The notes beneath the pieces are model-generated. The model had not been told where the DNA came from, ran no database searches, and was given only the letters and a program-made list of their open reading frames with translations. The position numbers were made by a program, and so were the translations under genes. Of a DNA stretch of 64,000 nucleotides, positions 53,166-61,517 are shown in pieces (position 1 is the first letter of the stretch; each line of letters opens with the position of its first letter). The DNA is from Cohnella ginsengisoli (GTDB lineage: Bacteria > Bacillota > Bacilli > Paenibacillales > Paenibacillaceae): assembly GCF_029525555.1 (NCBI RefSeq), contig NZ_JAPDHZ010000004.1, positions 868,001 to 932,000 on the forward strand, in the 5' to 3' direction.

Positions 53166-55421
53166 ATGAGCGCACCGAACCAGGAGTATATCGTTATCAC
53201 CGGAGCGAGGGAGAACAATCTAAATAACGTATCGCTTCGCATTCCCAAGCGGAAGATTACGATTTTCACCGGCGTATCCGGATCCGGCAAGTCCTCGATC
53301 GTCTTCGATACGATCGCCGCGGAGTCTACGAGGCTGCTCAACGAGAATTTCAGCATGTTCGTGCGGACGTTTCTGCCCAAATATCCGCAGCCGGAAGCGG
53401 ATGCGATCGAAAATCTGAGCATGGCCGTCATCGTGGACCAGAAACGCCTCGGCGGCGGCTCTCATTCTACAATGGGGACGATCACGGATATTTCGCCCAT
53501 CGTGCGCCTGCTTTTCTCCCGCATCGGCAAGCCTCGCGTCGGATCCGTCAACTTATTCTCCTTCAATGATCCGCAAGGCATGTGTCCCGCGTGCAACGGC
53601 ATCGGGCGCAGTCTCGGCGTCGACATGAACAAAGCGGTGGACATGTCCAAGTCGCTGAACGAAGGAGCGATCATGCTGCCGGATTATGGCGCGGGCGGCT
53701 GGGAGTTGAACATGATCCTGCAATCCGGAGACTTCGATCCCGACAAGAAGCTGTCCGACTATGCGGCGGATGAGCTGGATCAGCTGCTGTACGGCAAGGC
53801 GAGGAAGGTGAAGATGGACTTCGCAGGCAAGGCGATGAATATTACGGTCGAAGGCGCGCTCGAGAAATTTACCAATAAATATATCAGACAGGATCTGAAG
53901 GCGAAGTCCGAGCGAACGCAGAAGACGGTCGCGCCATTCATCACCGAAGGCACTTGTCCCAGCTGCCGCGGCGCGAGACTCAGTCAAGCCGCGTTGAGCT
54001 GTAAGGTCCAAGGACACAATATTGCGGAGCTGTCCGCGATGGAGGTCGGACAGCTCGTCCGCGTGATCCGGGAGATCGAAGACCCCGCAGCCGCGCCGAT
54101 CGTCCAGTCGTTGACGGAGCGGCTGCAGCATCTGGTGGACATCGGACTCGACTACCTGACGCTCGACCGCGAGACGGACACGTTGTCCGGCGGCGAGTCG
54201 CAGCGCGTCAAGATGGTGAAGCACCTGAGCGGCAGCCTGGTGGACGTCACCTACATCTTCGACGAGCCGAGCGTCGGCTTGCATCCGCGCGACGTGCACC
54301 GGTTGAACGAACTGCTGCAAAAGCTAAGAGACAAAGGCAACACCGTGATCGTCGTCGAGCACGATCCGGACGTGATCAAGGTGGCCGATCATATCGTCGA
54401 CGTCGGTCCGCATGCCGGCAGACGAGGCGGGAATATCGTATTCGAAGGAAGCTTCGACGGCCTTTTGGACGCAGGCACCCTGACGGGTAACTTCATGAAG
54501 CGGCCGCTGCAGCTCAAGCGAGACTGCAGACAGGCGACAGGCAAGCTATCCGTTCAAAACGCGTCGCTGCACAACCTGCAGGACGTAAGCGTCGACATTC
54601 CGACCGGCGTGCTGACCGTCGTGACGGGCGTAGCGGGCTCGGGCAAGAGCACGCTCATCAACGAAGTATTCCTCGGGCAGCATCCGGATGCGATCGTCAT
54701 CGACCAGTCGGCGATCGGCGTGTCGACCCGTTCGAATCCCGCGACGTATACGGGTATCATGGACGACGTGCGCAAGGCGTTCGCTTCCGCGAACAAGGTC
54801 AACCAAGGCTTGTTCAGCTTCAACTCCAAAGGCGCTTGCGAAAACTGCCAGGGGCTGGGCGTCGTATACACGGACCTTGCCTTCCTCGACAGCGTAAAAC
54901 TGCCCTGCGAGGTTTGCGGCGGCAAACGGTTCAAGGAAGAAGTGCTCGCTTACAAGCTGGACGGCAAGTCGATCGCGGAAGTGCTGGAGATGACGGTGGA
55001 GCAGGCGCTGGCCTTTTTCCAGCTCAAAGAGGTCGTGCGCAAGCTCCAAGCGATGAGCGACGTAGGACTGAACTACATTACGCTCGGGCAGCCGCTCAGC
55101 ACGCTGTCGGGCGGGGAATGCCAGCGCATCAAGCTGGCCAGCGAGTTGCATAAGCAGGGCAGCATTTACGTGATGGACGAGCCGACGACGGGCCTGCATA
55201 TGTCGGACATCGGCCATCTGCTCGAGATCATGAACCGGCTCGTCGACGCCGGCAACACCGTCATCGTCATCGAGCACAATCTCGACGTGATCAGTCAGGC
55301 GGATTGGATCATCGACATGGGACCGGACGGCGGCAGCCGGGGCGGACAGGTCGTCTTCGAGGGCACGCCGGAGCAGATCGTCCGTGAGGCGCGGTCGATT
55401 ACGGGGAAATATTTGACTTAA
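53166..55421 (+). CDS. UvrA2-like excinuclease paralogue, tandem ABC ATPase
   Basis: This 751-aa soluble protein has two ABC nucleotide-binding domains. The first has Walker A GVSGSGKSS near residue 37, MCPACNGIG, and signature LSGGESQRVKM with DEPSVGLHP. The second has GVAGSGKST near 485, zinc Cys pairs CENCQGLG and CEVCGGKRF, and LSGGECQRIKLA with DEPTTGLHM. Canonical UvrA is about 940 aa with a UvrB-binding insertion, which is shortened here; this fits the UvrA2/DrrC class associated with resistance to DNA-binding drugs. ATG 53166 follows GAAGGACG. The gene is preceded by an ArsR regulator and followed 21 nt later by ydeI. The frame is intact. Confidence 0.9.
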   Translation: MSAPNQEYIVITGARENNLNNVSLRIPKRKITIFTGVSGSGKSSIVFDTIAAESTRLLNENFSMFVRTFLPKYPQPEADAIENLSMAVIVDQKRLGGGSHSTMGTITDISPIVRLLFSRIGKPRVGSVNLFSFNDPQGMCPACNGIGRSLGVDMNKAVDMSKSLNEGAIMLPDYGAGGWELNMILQSGDFDPDKKLSDYAADELDQLLYGKARKVKMDFAGKAMNITVEGALEKFTNKYIRQDLKAKSERTQKTVAPFITEGTCPSCRGARLSQAALSCKVQGHNIAELSAMEVGQLVRVIREIEDPAAAPIVQSLTERLQHLVDIGLDYLTLDRETDTLSGGESQRVKMVKHLSGSLVDVTYIFDEPSVGLHPRDVHRLNELLQKLRDKGNTVIVVEHDPDVIKVADHIVDVGPHAGRRGGNIVFEGSFDGLLDAGTLTGNFMKRPLQLKRDCRQATGKLSVQNASLHNLQDVSVDIPTGVLTVVTGVAGSGKSTLINEVFLGQHPDAIVIDQSAIGVSTRSNPATYTGIMDDVRKAFASANKVNQGLFSFNSKGACENCQGLGVVYTDLAFLDSVKLPCEVCGGKRFKEEVLAYKLDGKSIAEVLEMTVEQALAFFQLKEVVRKLQAMSDVGLNYITLGQPLSTLSGGECQRIKLASELHKQGSIYVMDEPTTGLHMSDIGHLLEIMNRLVDAGNTVIVIEHNLDVISQADWIIDMGPDGGSRGGQVVFEGTPEQIVREARSITGKYLT

Positions 55422-55442
55422 CGCAGAAAAGAGGCTTGGTTC

Positions 55443-56036
55443 ATGATCAATCGCCAAACGCATCCGAAGGCCGACGAATTTTTCAACAAGTCCAGACGAT
55501 GGAAGGTCGAATACGAGCATTTACGAGAAATCGTCATGGACTGCGGGTTGACCGAGGATTTCAAGTGGATGCATCCATGTTATACGTATCAAACTAAAAA
55601 TGTCGTGCTGATCCATGGCTTCAAAGAATACTGCGCGCTGTTGTTCCACAAAGGCGCCTTGCTGAAGGATCCGAACGGGATACTTATCCAACAGACGGAG
55701 AACGTGCAAGCCGGTCGTCAGATCCGGTTCACGAACGTCCAAGAAATCATCGATCAGGAAGCCATTTTAAAAGCGTACATCCACGATGCGATCAACGTAG
55801 AAAAGTCGGGTCTGGAAGTTACTTTTAAAAAGAACGCCGAATTCGCCGTCGCGGAGGAGCTTCAACGCGAATTCGACGCGAACCCTGCTTTGAAGGCGGC
55901 TTTCGAAGCATTGACGCCGGGACGGCAAAGAGGATACTTGCTTCACTTTTCTCAGCCCAAACAGGCGAAAACGAGAGAGGCCCGAGTCGAGAAGTACAAG
56001 CCAAAAATTCTTGAGGGCAAGGGATTGGACGATTAG
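55443..56036 (+). CDS. ydeI: YdeI/OmdA-type protein (DUF1801 plus OmdA C-terminus)
   Basis: This 197-aa protein resembles B. subtilis YdeI: an N-terminal DUF1801 domain (KADEFFNKSRRWKVEYEHLR, LTEDFKWMHPCYTY, HGFKEYCALLFHKGALL, residues 5-110) and a C-terminal OmdA region (FEALTPGRQRGYLLHFSQPK). Its biochemical role is unknown; relatives have been linked to bacteriocin protection. It lies 21 nt after uvrA2 and probably belongs to the same transcript. A terminator follows. The frame is intact. Confidence 0.85.
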   Translation: MINRQTHPKADEFFNKSRRWKVEYEHLREIVMDCGLTEDFKWMHPCYTYQTKNVVLIHGFKEYCALLFHKGALLKDPNGILIQQTENVQAGRQIRFTNVQEIIDQEAILKAYIHDAINVEKSGLEVTFKKNAEFAVAEELQREFDANPALKAAFEALTPGRQRGYLLHFSQPKQAKTREARVEKYKPKILEGKGLDD

Positions 56037-56061
56037 GATCGAACAACAGGCGTCTTTAAAG

Positions 56062-56095
56062 AGCATCAGCATAAAGGGCTGATGCTTTTTCTTTT
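56062..56095 (+). terminator. Rho-independent terminator after ydeI
   Basis: AGCATCAGC and GCTGATGCT pair around ATAAAGG and are followed by TTTTCTTTT. Confidence 0.9.
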
Positions 56096-56187
56096 GTTTA
56101 TTTTCAGGTATGGAAGGATCGAGAAACTAAATCAAATCTAATGCGTCTATATTTGGAAGATATTAACCGAAATAGGAGTTGGTCGTC

Positions 56188-57038
56188 ATGAAAAAACTTT
56201 GCTCAAATTTGATCTTCGCACTCGGTTTCCTTTTGTTATCGTCGCCGGTATATGCCTCGAACCAATCAGTCATGATTGACGGCGTAGCGATCGTTTCCGA
56301 CGTCAAATCCGAAGTAAAGAACAATCGAACGATGGTTCCATTGCGCATGATTAGCGAGAACTTGGGGGGCTAAGGTCGAATGGAAAAAAACGGAGGTAAA
56401 TATAACGAAAAACAGGATGGAAGTCATTTTAAACACAAACAGCAGTACTGCGTGGAAGAATGGCAAAAAAGGTACAGATCGACGTCAAACCATATATCAA
56501 AAACAATCGGATTTACGTTCCGCTCCGCTTTATTGCAGAAACGTTCGAATGCAAAGTCAGTTATAGCAACGCGACTGTTCGTATTGATACCGCGCCGCTT
56601 TTGATCGACGGCATAGCCGTTAAAGCCTTTCAGCAGGAATACCATATGATCATGGGCGGCGTCGTGCAGCAAATCAAAGGGAATGCGTATCATGAAGCGC
56701 TCTATCGCGTATTCGAACAAAACAAAGGGAAAAAAATCGACGAGCCGGCGAATTACGCTTGGCGCCTTAATTTGGATGATCCGGGCGCCTATTATAAAAA
56801 CGGACAATTTGAATTTTTGGACGAAAAGGGAACTAGCCTCAAGCGATTTGACATTTATTCCTTACAAAGCGCCGCACCCGAAGGAACGTTGTCCGAATAT
56901 CCGCAAATCGTGGTCCACGAATATGATGAAAATCAATGGTACGAATTTAACCGTTCGGCGCAGGAATCCATCGAGCAGCTCATCAATACGGCTTCAATGA
57001 ACGGGTTTCTAACGATCATCAGCGACACGGTTGCATAA
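56188..57038 (+). CDS. Secreted protein with copper-amine-oxidase-N-like domains (two frameshifts)
   Basis: When restored, this is an exported protein of about 283 aa. ATG 56188 behind AGGAG starts a signal peptide (KKLCSNLIFALGFLLLSSPV, cleavage near YAS). Two stalk-type copper amine oxidase N-terminal-like repeats follow: NNRTMVPLRMISENLGAKVE and KNNRIYVPLRFIAETFECKV. Two single-base insertions break it: six G (56364-56369), where one removal joins ENLG to AKVEWKKTEVNITKNRMEVI, and six A (56465-56470), where one removal joins AWKNGKK to VQIDVKPYIKNN. The C-terminal 130 residues have no recognised domain. In Paenibacillus such domains are common on surface proteins, with no oxidase activity implied. 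Confidence 0.8.
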
Positions 57039-57050
57039 ACATGATTGACC

Positions 57051-57075
57051 AACCTTGCGTCTTATGACGCAAGGT
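57051..57075 (+). terminator. Likely terminator with AACCTTGCG stem
   Basis: AACCTTGCG and CGCAAGGTT pair around TCTTATGA, followed by ATTTGTTT. The T-tract is weak, so it is scored lower. Confidence 0.6.
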
Positions 57076-57144
57076 TATTTGTTTATGCCGGATGAACGGC
57101 GTATGATGGAGGTTCTTAGGACCCATGCAAAGGGGAATGGCAAA

Positions 57145-57546
57145 ATGAAATTTTATGTCTGTACAATGCGCACGCTGAGCGTTATGGCTGCAATTGCTTT
57201 TATGCTTATGCTGGCCGGATGCGGGGCGTCGGGGAAACAGCAATCGCTGAAGTTTTCGGAGGTATCGTTGAACAGCGAACCGTCGCCGCCGGCGGCAGGC
57301 CAGGCGTCCAAGCTGATCGTCGCCATCGCTAACGATAAATTTGCCGCAGAGGAAGCCAAGGTTCAGTTTCAAATCAACTCCAAAAACGATCTGCCCGGCC
57401 TGATCGACGCCGTCAAAGAAGGAAACGGCTATACTTCCGACTATACGTTTCCATCCGCAGGGGATTATACGATCACGATTCATTTGATGTACCCGAACGA
57501 TCATTTTGCGTTTACGAAGCAGCTGCGCGTCGGCGAAGAAACCTAA
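57145..57546 (+). CDS. Small lipoprotein with a YtkA-like domain
   Basis: This 133-aa protein has a lipoprotein signal (AIAFMLMLAGCGASG, Cys near residue 26) and a beta-sandwich domain resembling YtkA (ANDKFAAEEAKVQFQINSKN, then YTSDYTFPSAGDYTITIHLM). YtkA-like proteins lie at the membrane in Bacillales; their role is not established. ATG 57145, behind AAAGGGGA, was chosen because it directly precedes the signal peptide; earlier Met codons in frame overlap the previous terminator. The frame is intact. Confidence 0.8.
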   Translation: MKFYVCTMRTLSVMAAIAFMLMLAGCGASGKQQSLKFSEVSLNSEPSPPAAGQASKLIVAIANDKFAAEEAKVQFQINSKNDLPGLIDAVKEGNGYTSDYTFPSAGDYTITIHLMYPNDHFAFTKQLRVGEET

Positions 57547-57700
57547 AGGAAACGATCGAGGCGGGAGGCGGGCATTACCTTTTTTGAATACCGAAACGCA
57601 TCGGATGCCAAAATAACGAACAGGCTGTAAGGACATCATACTCCGGGCCCGTATGGTCGACGCAATGCATTCGAGAAGCATCGGGAGGCGCTGTCGCTTA

Positions 57701-57880
57701 ATGGCGGATAAAAAAATGTATTATGCATTCGAGGATCCCTTCGGCACGACGATGGAATTTCAAGCGACGAGCCTGCGGCAGGCAATGGTCATTAAGAAGA
57801 AGAGAGCCGAAGCGATCGGCAAACCGAAGGAAGCCTTCGAGCTAACGAGCATACGCAAAAAACCAATCCAGAGCGAATAG
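57701..57880 (+). CDS. Small hypothetical protein, 59 aa
   Basis: A short Lys-rich ORF starting at ATG 57701 behind GGGAGGCG (ADKKMYYAFEDPFGTTMEFQ, then KKRAEAIGKPKEAF). It has a convincing ribosome site, an in-frame A7 (57710-57716) that is not shifted, and a terminator directly after it. I recognise no family. Codon composition looks coding. Confidence 0.6.
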   Translation: MADKKMYYAFEDPFGTTMEFQATSLRQAMVIKKKRAEAIGKPKEAFELTSIRKKPIQSE

Positions 57881-57898
57881 CTTGGCTTGGTTTTTTTT
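57857..57898 (+). terminator. Rho-independent terminator, overlapping the end of the 59-aa ORF
   Basis: AAAAAACCAA pairs with TTGGTTTTTT across a loop of about 20 nt, followed by further T. The 5' arm lies within the end of the small gene. Confidence 0.65.
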
Positions 57899-57987
57899 AT
57901 AAGCCGATCGTTCGTAACCCATCGTGATATCAGGCATCCTGGGTTCGGAAGCCCGGGGGGTCGACTCCCGGGACCCTTTCGCTTTTT

Positions 57988-58809
57988 CTAATGCGCCTCC
58001 AAGTCGCGCACCGATACCGGCGTGCCGGTCAGATGCTGCTCGAACATGTCGATGATGTGCAAAAATCTTTCCGCTTCCCGGAAGACGTGATCCGCAAGCA
58101 GGGGATGAATGATGCTTTTGATCTTGCATGCGTTGATCAGGTCGCGGGCAGTCCGCTTGAAATCGCGGAGGGAGGCGACGGAAACCCGGTTCTGGTCCAA
58201 TAATTGCCCGAGGATCGGCGCGGTTTGGGATTGCGGGCGCATCGAATCGATATCCCGCGCCTGGAAAAGCAAAGTATCGAAGTCATGGCTGAAATCATTC
58301 GCCATATCGATCAGTTTTCGTTCGGACGGGTCGAGCAGATGGCTGATGAATTTGGCGTGGTCGGCCATAGTGCGCAGGAAAAATACGTTTTCGTCGATGA
58401 TGGCGTCCGGCAAAGGCTCGAGCTTGCCGGCATTTAGTTCTTCCAGCCGGTTTCTGAAATAGTTGGCTTCCCGGCTCGTATGGTCCACCAATAGCGGATA
58501 ATTATTGGCCCCCGGAAGCTGGCAGGTTAAGATCAGCCCAAGCACTTTTCTTTTGAACGCCCAGATGAGAGATACCGCGGTATGAACCTCTGTATTGAAT
58601 CTCAGAATCACCTGGGGATCCGAATCGACGGGCAGCTGATGGGCCCGGTTTTCGATCGCTTCGAACAACGCGTAAAATTGATTCGCTTCATTGATTAATG
58701 TCGTATCTTCCGCTCTGAACCCCAGCCTCAAGAACAGGGAATGCTCCTTCATAATACGAGACCAAAATCGAATCTCGTCAAGCGAACGCGCTACGAATAC
58801 ATTAGCCAC
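57988..58809 (-). CDS. DUF2935 family protein
   Basis: This 273-aa protein has two related helical halves, each with the DUF2935 pattern: first WSRIMKEHSLFLRLGF and second RTMADHAKFISHLLDPSE, with HTSREANYFRNRLEELN and HVFREAERFLHIIDMFE as the paired second helices. The repeated His and Glu residues suggest metal binding as in ferritin-like folds, but function is unknown; the family is common in spore-forming Bacillota. ATG at 58809 is used without a strong ribosome site being certain. It is divergent from the PAS gene by about 168 nt. A GC-rich hairpin (57950-57974) lies beyond its stop. Confidence 0.85.
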   Translation of the reverse strand: MANVFVARSLDEIRFWSRIMKEHSLFLRLGFRAEDTTLINEANQFYALFEAIENRAHQLPVDSDPQVILRFNTEVHTAVSLIWAFKRKVLGLILTCQLPGANNYPLLVDHTSREANYFRNRLEELNAGKLEPLPDAIIDENVFFLRTMADHAKFISHLLDPSERKLIDMANDFSHDFDTLLFQARDIDSMRPQSQTAPILGQLLDQNRVSVASLRDFKRTARDLINACKIKSIIHPLLADHVFREAERFLHIIDMFEQHLTGTPVSVRDLEAH

Positions 58810-58914
58810 GTTTTCCGCGACACCTCCCAGTCGTATGACTCATCTCCACAGCTATATTCCGGGAAGCGCCGGCCTATGAGGAATACAAAAAGAGAAACTT
58901 GGTACATTTGTCTT

Positions 58915-58943
58915 TTGAGAACCGGAAATAGACAGTATATAAT
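58915..58943 (+). promoter_or_regulatory. Sigma-A-type promoter for the PAS/effector-like gene pair
   Basis: TTGAGA (58915-58920), a 17-nt spacer and a perfect TATAAT (58938-58943) lie 34 nt upstream of the PAS gene start. Confidence 0.75.
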
Positions 58944-58976
58944 TAGCCTACGTAAATGATCAGAAGGCGGACATTC

Positions 58977-59667
58977 ATGCTGCATAACGATATGTTTTCT
59001 ACGCAAGGCTGGTTTCAACACTATTTCGACGATCATCCGGACGGACTGGCGATGGTCGATCTTCGCGGGCGCATTCAGCGCGTCAACGCAGCCGCATCGT
59101 CCATGCTCGGGTATTCGCCTGAAGCGCTGATTCAAGCCCCGCTGAATCAATTCTTAGAAGCGGCGGACTTCGACCTGACTGGCGTCGGCGGCTTTTTTTG
59201 CAGCGAAGCTCGAATGCGGCGCTCGCCACCGGCAAGGTCACTTGGTCGACATCAAGCTTACCTGCGTACCGCTTCGAAGCGGCGAACAGACGATCGGCGG
59301 GCTGGTCACCTTAGAGAGACTCGAACGACCGATGCACATCATTTCCGTCTTTTCGACGGACGGCGTGTTCACGTACATATCGCCGACGGTCACGCCCTTG
59401 CTCGGTTATCTTCCCGAAGAGGTCATAGGGAAGCCTAGCGCGGCCTTTAATCATCCGGACGAAATCATGCAGCTGGTTGAATTCCGCGGCCTCTCGTATA
59501 TCGAGCGCGATTCGGTCCGGTTTATCGGGCGCGTCCGTCACAAGAACGGCGAGTACCGCTTGTACGAGACGACGTCCGAATACGTTCGCGACGAATCCGG
59601 GGAGATCGTCCAGACGATCTGCATCGGACGCGACATTACGGGTCTCCGGCAAGCGGAAGGGCGCTGA
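58977..59667 (+). CDS. Two-PAS-domain protein without an output domain (frameshifted)
   Basis: ATG 58977 (behind AGAAGGCGG) opens a first PAS domain, HPDGLAMVDLRGRIQRVNAA and MLGYSPEALIQAPLNQFLEA. The frame slips at seven T (59193-59199); removing one T gives FFAAKLECGARHRQGHLVDI and a second PAS/PAC domain (VFTYISPTVTPLLGYLPEEV, RVRHKNGEYRLYETTSEYV, ICIGRDITG). The restored length is about 229 aa. No kinase, GGDEF or HTH output domain is present, so it would act by binding a ligand and a protein partner. It is 20 nt upstream of the effector-like gene and shares its promoter. Confidence 0.82.
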
Positions 59668-59687
59668 TCCGTTATTGGAGGTAATCG

Positions 59688-61517
59688 ATGAATTTCGATC
59701 GTCTGAGCAAATCGTCCACGCAGACGCCGCCGCAGCGCGAAGCCCAATCCCGGTCCGTCCGAAGCGAATCCGCCGGCATGAAGTCCGCCCGTCCCTTGCT
59801 GCAGCAGGCGGTCGGGAACCGCGGATTGCTCGGCATGCTGCGGGACGCCGGCGCCATGGCTTCATCCGAGTCAAGCGGGCAAGTCGGGACGGAACCGGTC
59901 GTGCAGGGGAAATTCGTGACGGAGACCGGCGGCGAAGACAAGAAAGAAGAAGAGCGGATCGGGCAACTGCTCCGAACGTTCATGGCGTGGAAGCGCGACG
60001 ATACGGATATGATGGCGCTGTACGAACCGGTCCTCAAGGACTTCGAAGCCAATCAAACGAGCGACGATCCAGTCTCGCTGGCCGGTTGGACGGCCAATCA
60101 TAGCGGAGCGCTCACGGCTGCGGAAGAAATGCTCCGCATGCGAAGCGCGGACAGCCTCCAGGTCGGCATGGAGATTGAAGACGACGCCAAAGACGCGCCT
60201 CAGAAGCGCAAACCCGAACAAAGCGAACAACGGCAGAACAAGAAAAAACGTAAGCTTGAAACGAAAGCAAAGACCAAGTACTCTTCTGAGGTCGAGGACA
60301 GCAGCGACGACGAAACGACGGAGCTGGATGCCAAGCAGAAGCTCAATATCCTGATCAATCTCACGGCCTCCAATATGGGGATTCTTCGCTCGTCCGGGCT
60401 CGATACGAAAAAAGCCGAGCACCGCTTCGACGAGCCGCTCCACCGCAAAATTTATGCGGCCGACCGCAGTCTCCCGGAACCGAAAATCGCCGATTTGACG
60501 ACGCAGGATTACTATTCGATCGGCGAACAGAAGCTGAGGCTGGGCAAGGGCAGAGGCCATTTCATTCAAGCGGGCGGCAATGCAGAGCGAGGCAAGACGA
60601 TCAAGGAACCGCCCGCCGAATACAATAAAATGATCGAAGCCATGCTGAAAATGGCCAAAGATCCAAGCGCGGCATCCCTGTACAAGCTGGCAACGGGCGC
60701 CGATCTGGACGACAAAGAGGCATTCGAGGACCGCGAGCTGGCGGCGATCATGCTGTACAGTCTCAATCACAACGTATCGAATTCGCATTCCGTCAGAAGC
60801 AACCTGACCGAGCATCTGCAAAAATTCGTCAGCGTCGTCGGCATCTCCGAGCTGTCGCGCAGCTTCGAGGCCGGCGGCGGCAAAGGCGAGACCTCCGAGA
60901 AAAAATCGGAAAAGAACGAGAAGGAGAGCGTCTCCGGCGGCTATTCGGCGGAAACGCTCGTGAAGATGATGCTGAGGCTCGTGATGGACGGCAAGGTGGC
61001 ATCCTTGCAGGCGGTCTTCTACGAAGGCAAAGGCGGTATGGACAGCCTGTTCCTAGGCGCGCCGAGCGCCGAGCACAGCGGCAACCAGCTCGGCGGCGCT
61101 ACCGTACTTCGCGATCCGCTAGCCTACGGGGATAACCTTGAACGTCAGATGCGCCATACGCCGGACAACAAAAAAGCGTTTAAAACGCTGCTGAACGCCG
61201 TGAGCTCCGGTTCGGCGCCCGAGCTGAAAGCGATGGACGACAAAGAGAAGGAACGGCTGAAAAAGGAGAAACAGGCGCAGCAGACGGACACGGTGCGAAA
61301 GCTGGTCCGAACCATACGAAATACAAAGTTGCCGGATCATGCATTCGCCATGAACGAGTTCATTAACGAACCCAACGGTACGCTAGGCAATCTCTCGAAG
61401 CGTCTGAATCAATTGGCGAAAATGTTCGCGGACAATCCGAGTGCGATCGCGCAAATCAAGGAAGGCAGGAAAGCGCTCGCCGCCAAGCGCAAAGAAGCGC
61501 AGTCGAAGACATTCTAG
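59688..61517 (+). CDS. 609-aa protein with eCIS-effector-like N-terminus and NLS-like block
   Basis: I recognise no catalytic domain. The N-terminus carries LLQQAVGNRGLLGMLRDAG (about residues 37-55) followed by PVVQGKFV (70-77). That is the pattern (L-Q-x-x-x-G-N-R, then V-x-Q-x-K) at the start of many cargo/toxin-type proteins linked to extracellular contractile injection systems (DUF4157 group). No signal peptide is present, and I see no Cys in the whole protein. Residues 173-197 are strongly basic (KRKPE... and NKKKRKLETKAKTK), followed by an acidic tract (SSEVEDSSDDETTELD). The rest is mostly helical. ATG 59688 follows TTGGAGG. It may form an operon with the PAS gene. Other options: a structural or polymorphic-toxin-like protein. 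Confidence 0.6.
   Translation: MNFDRLSKSSTQTPPQREAQSRSVRSESAGMKSARPLLQQAVGNRGLLGMLRDAGAMASSESSGQVGTEPVVQGKFVTETGGEDKKEEERIGQLLRTFMAWKRDDTDMMALYEPVLKDFEANQTSDDPVSLAGWTANHSGALTAAEEMLRMRSADSLQVGMEIEDDAKDAPQKRKPEQSEQRQNKKKRKLETKAKTKYSSEVEDSSDDETTELDAKQKLNILINLTASNMGILRSSGLDTKKAEHRFDEPLHRKIYAADRSLPEPKIADLTTQDYYSIGEQKLRLGKGRGHFIQAGGNAERGKTIKEPPAEYNKMIEAMLKMAKDPSAASLYKLATGADLDDKEAFEDRELAAIMLYSLNHNVSNSHSVRSNLTEHLQKFVSVVGISELSRSFEAGGGKGETSEKKSEKNEKESVSGGYSAETLVKMMLRLVMDGKVASLQAVFYEGKGGMDSLFLGAPSAEHSGNQLGGATVLRDPLAYGDNLERQMRHTPDNKKAFKTLLNAVSSGSAPELKAMDDKEKERLKKEKQAQQTDTVRKLVRTIRNTKLPDHAFAMNEFINEPNGTLGNLSKRLNQLAKMFADNPSAIAQIKEGRKALAAKRKEAQSKTF

Noticed and set aside
57019..57681. Minus-strand 220-aa ORF opposite the YtkA-like lipoprotein
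   Set aside because: No ribosome site or family match; the plus-strand lipoprotein has a clear signal peptide and lipobox.
59688..61517. Complete contractile injection system
   Set aside because: Only the cargo-like N-terminal motif is present; no sheath, tube, baseplate or AAA ATPase gene is in the window.
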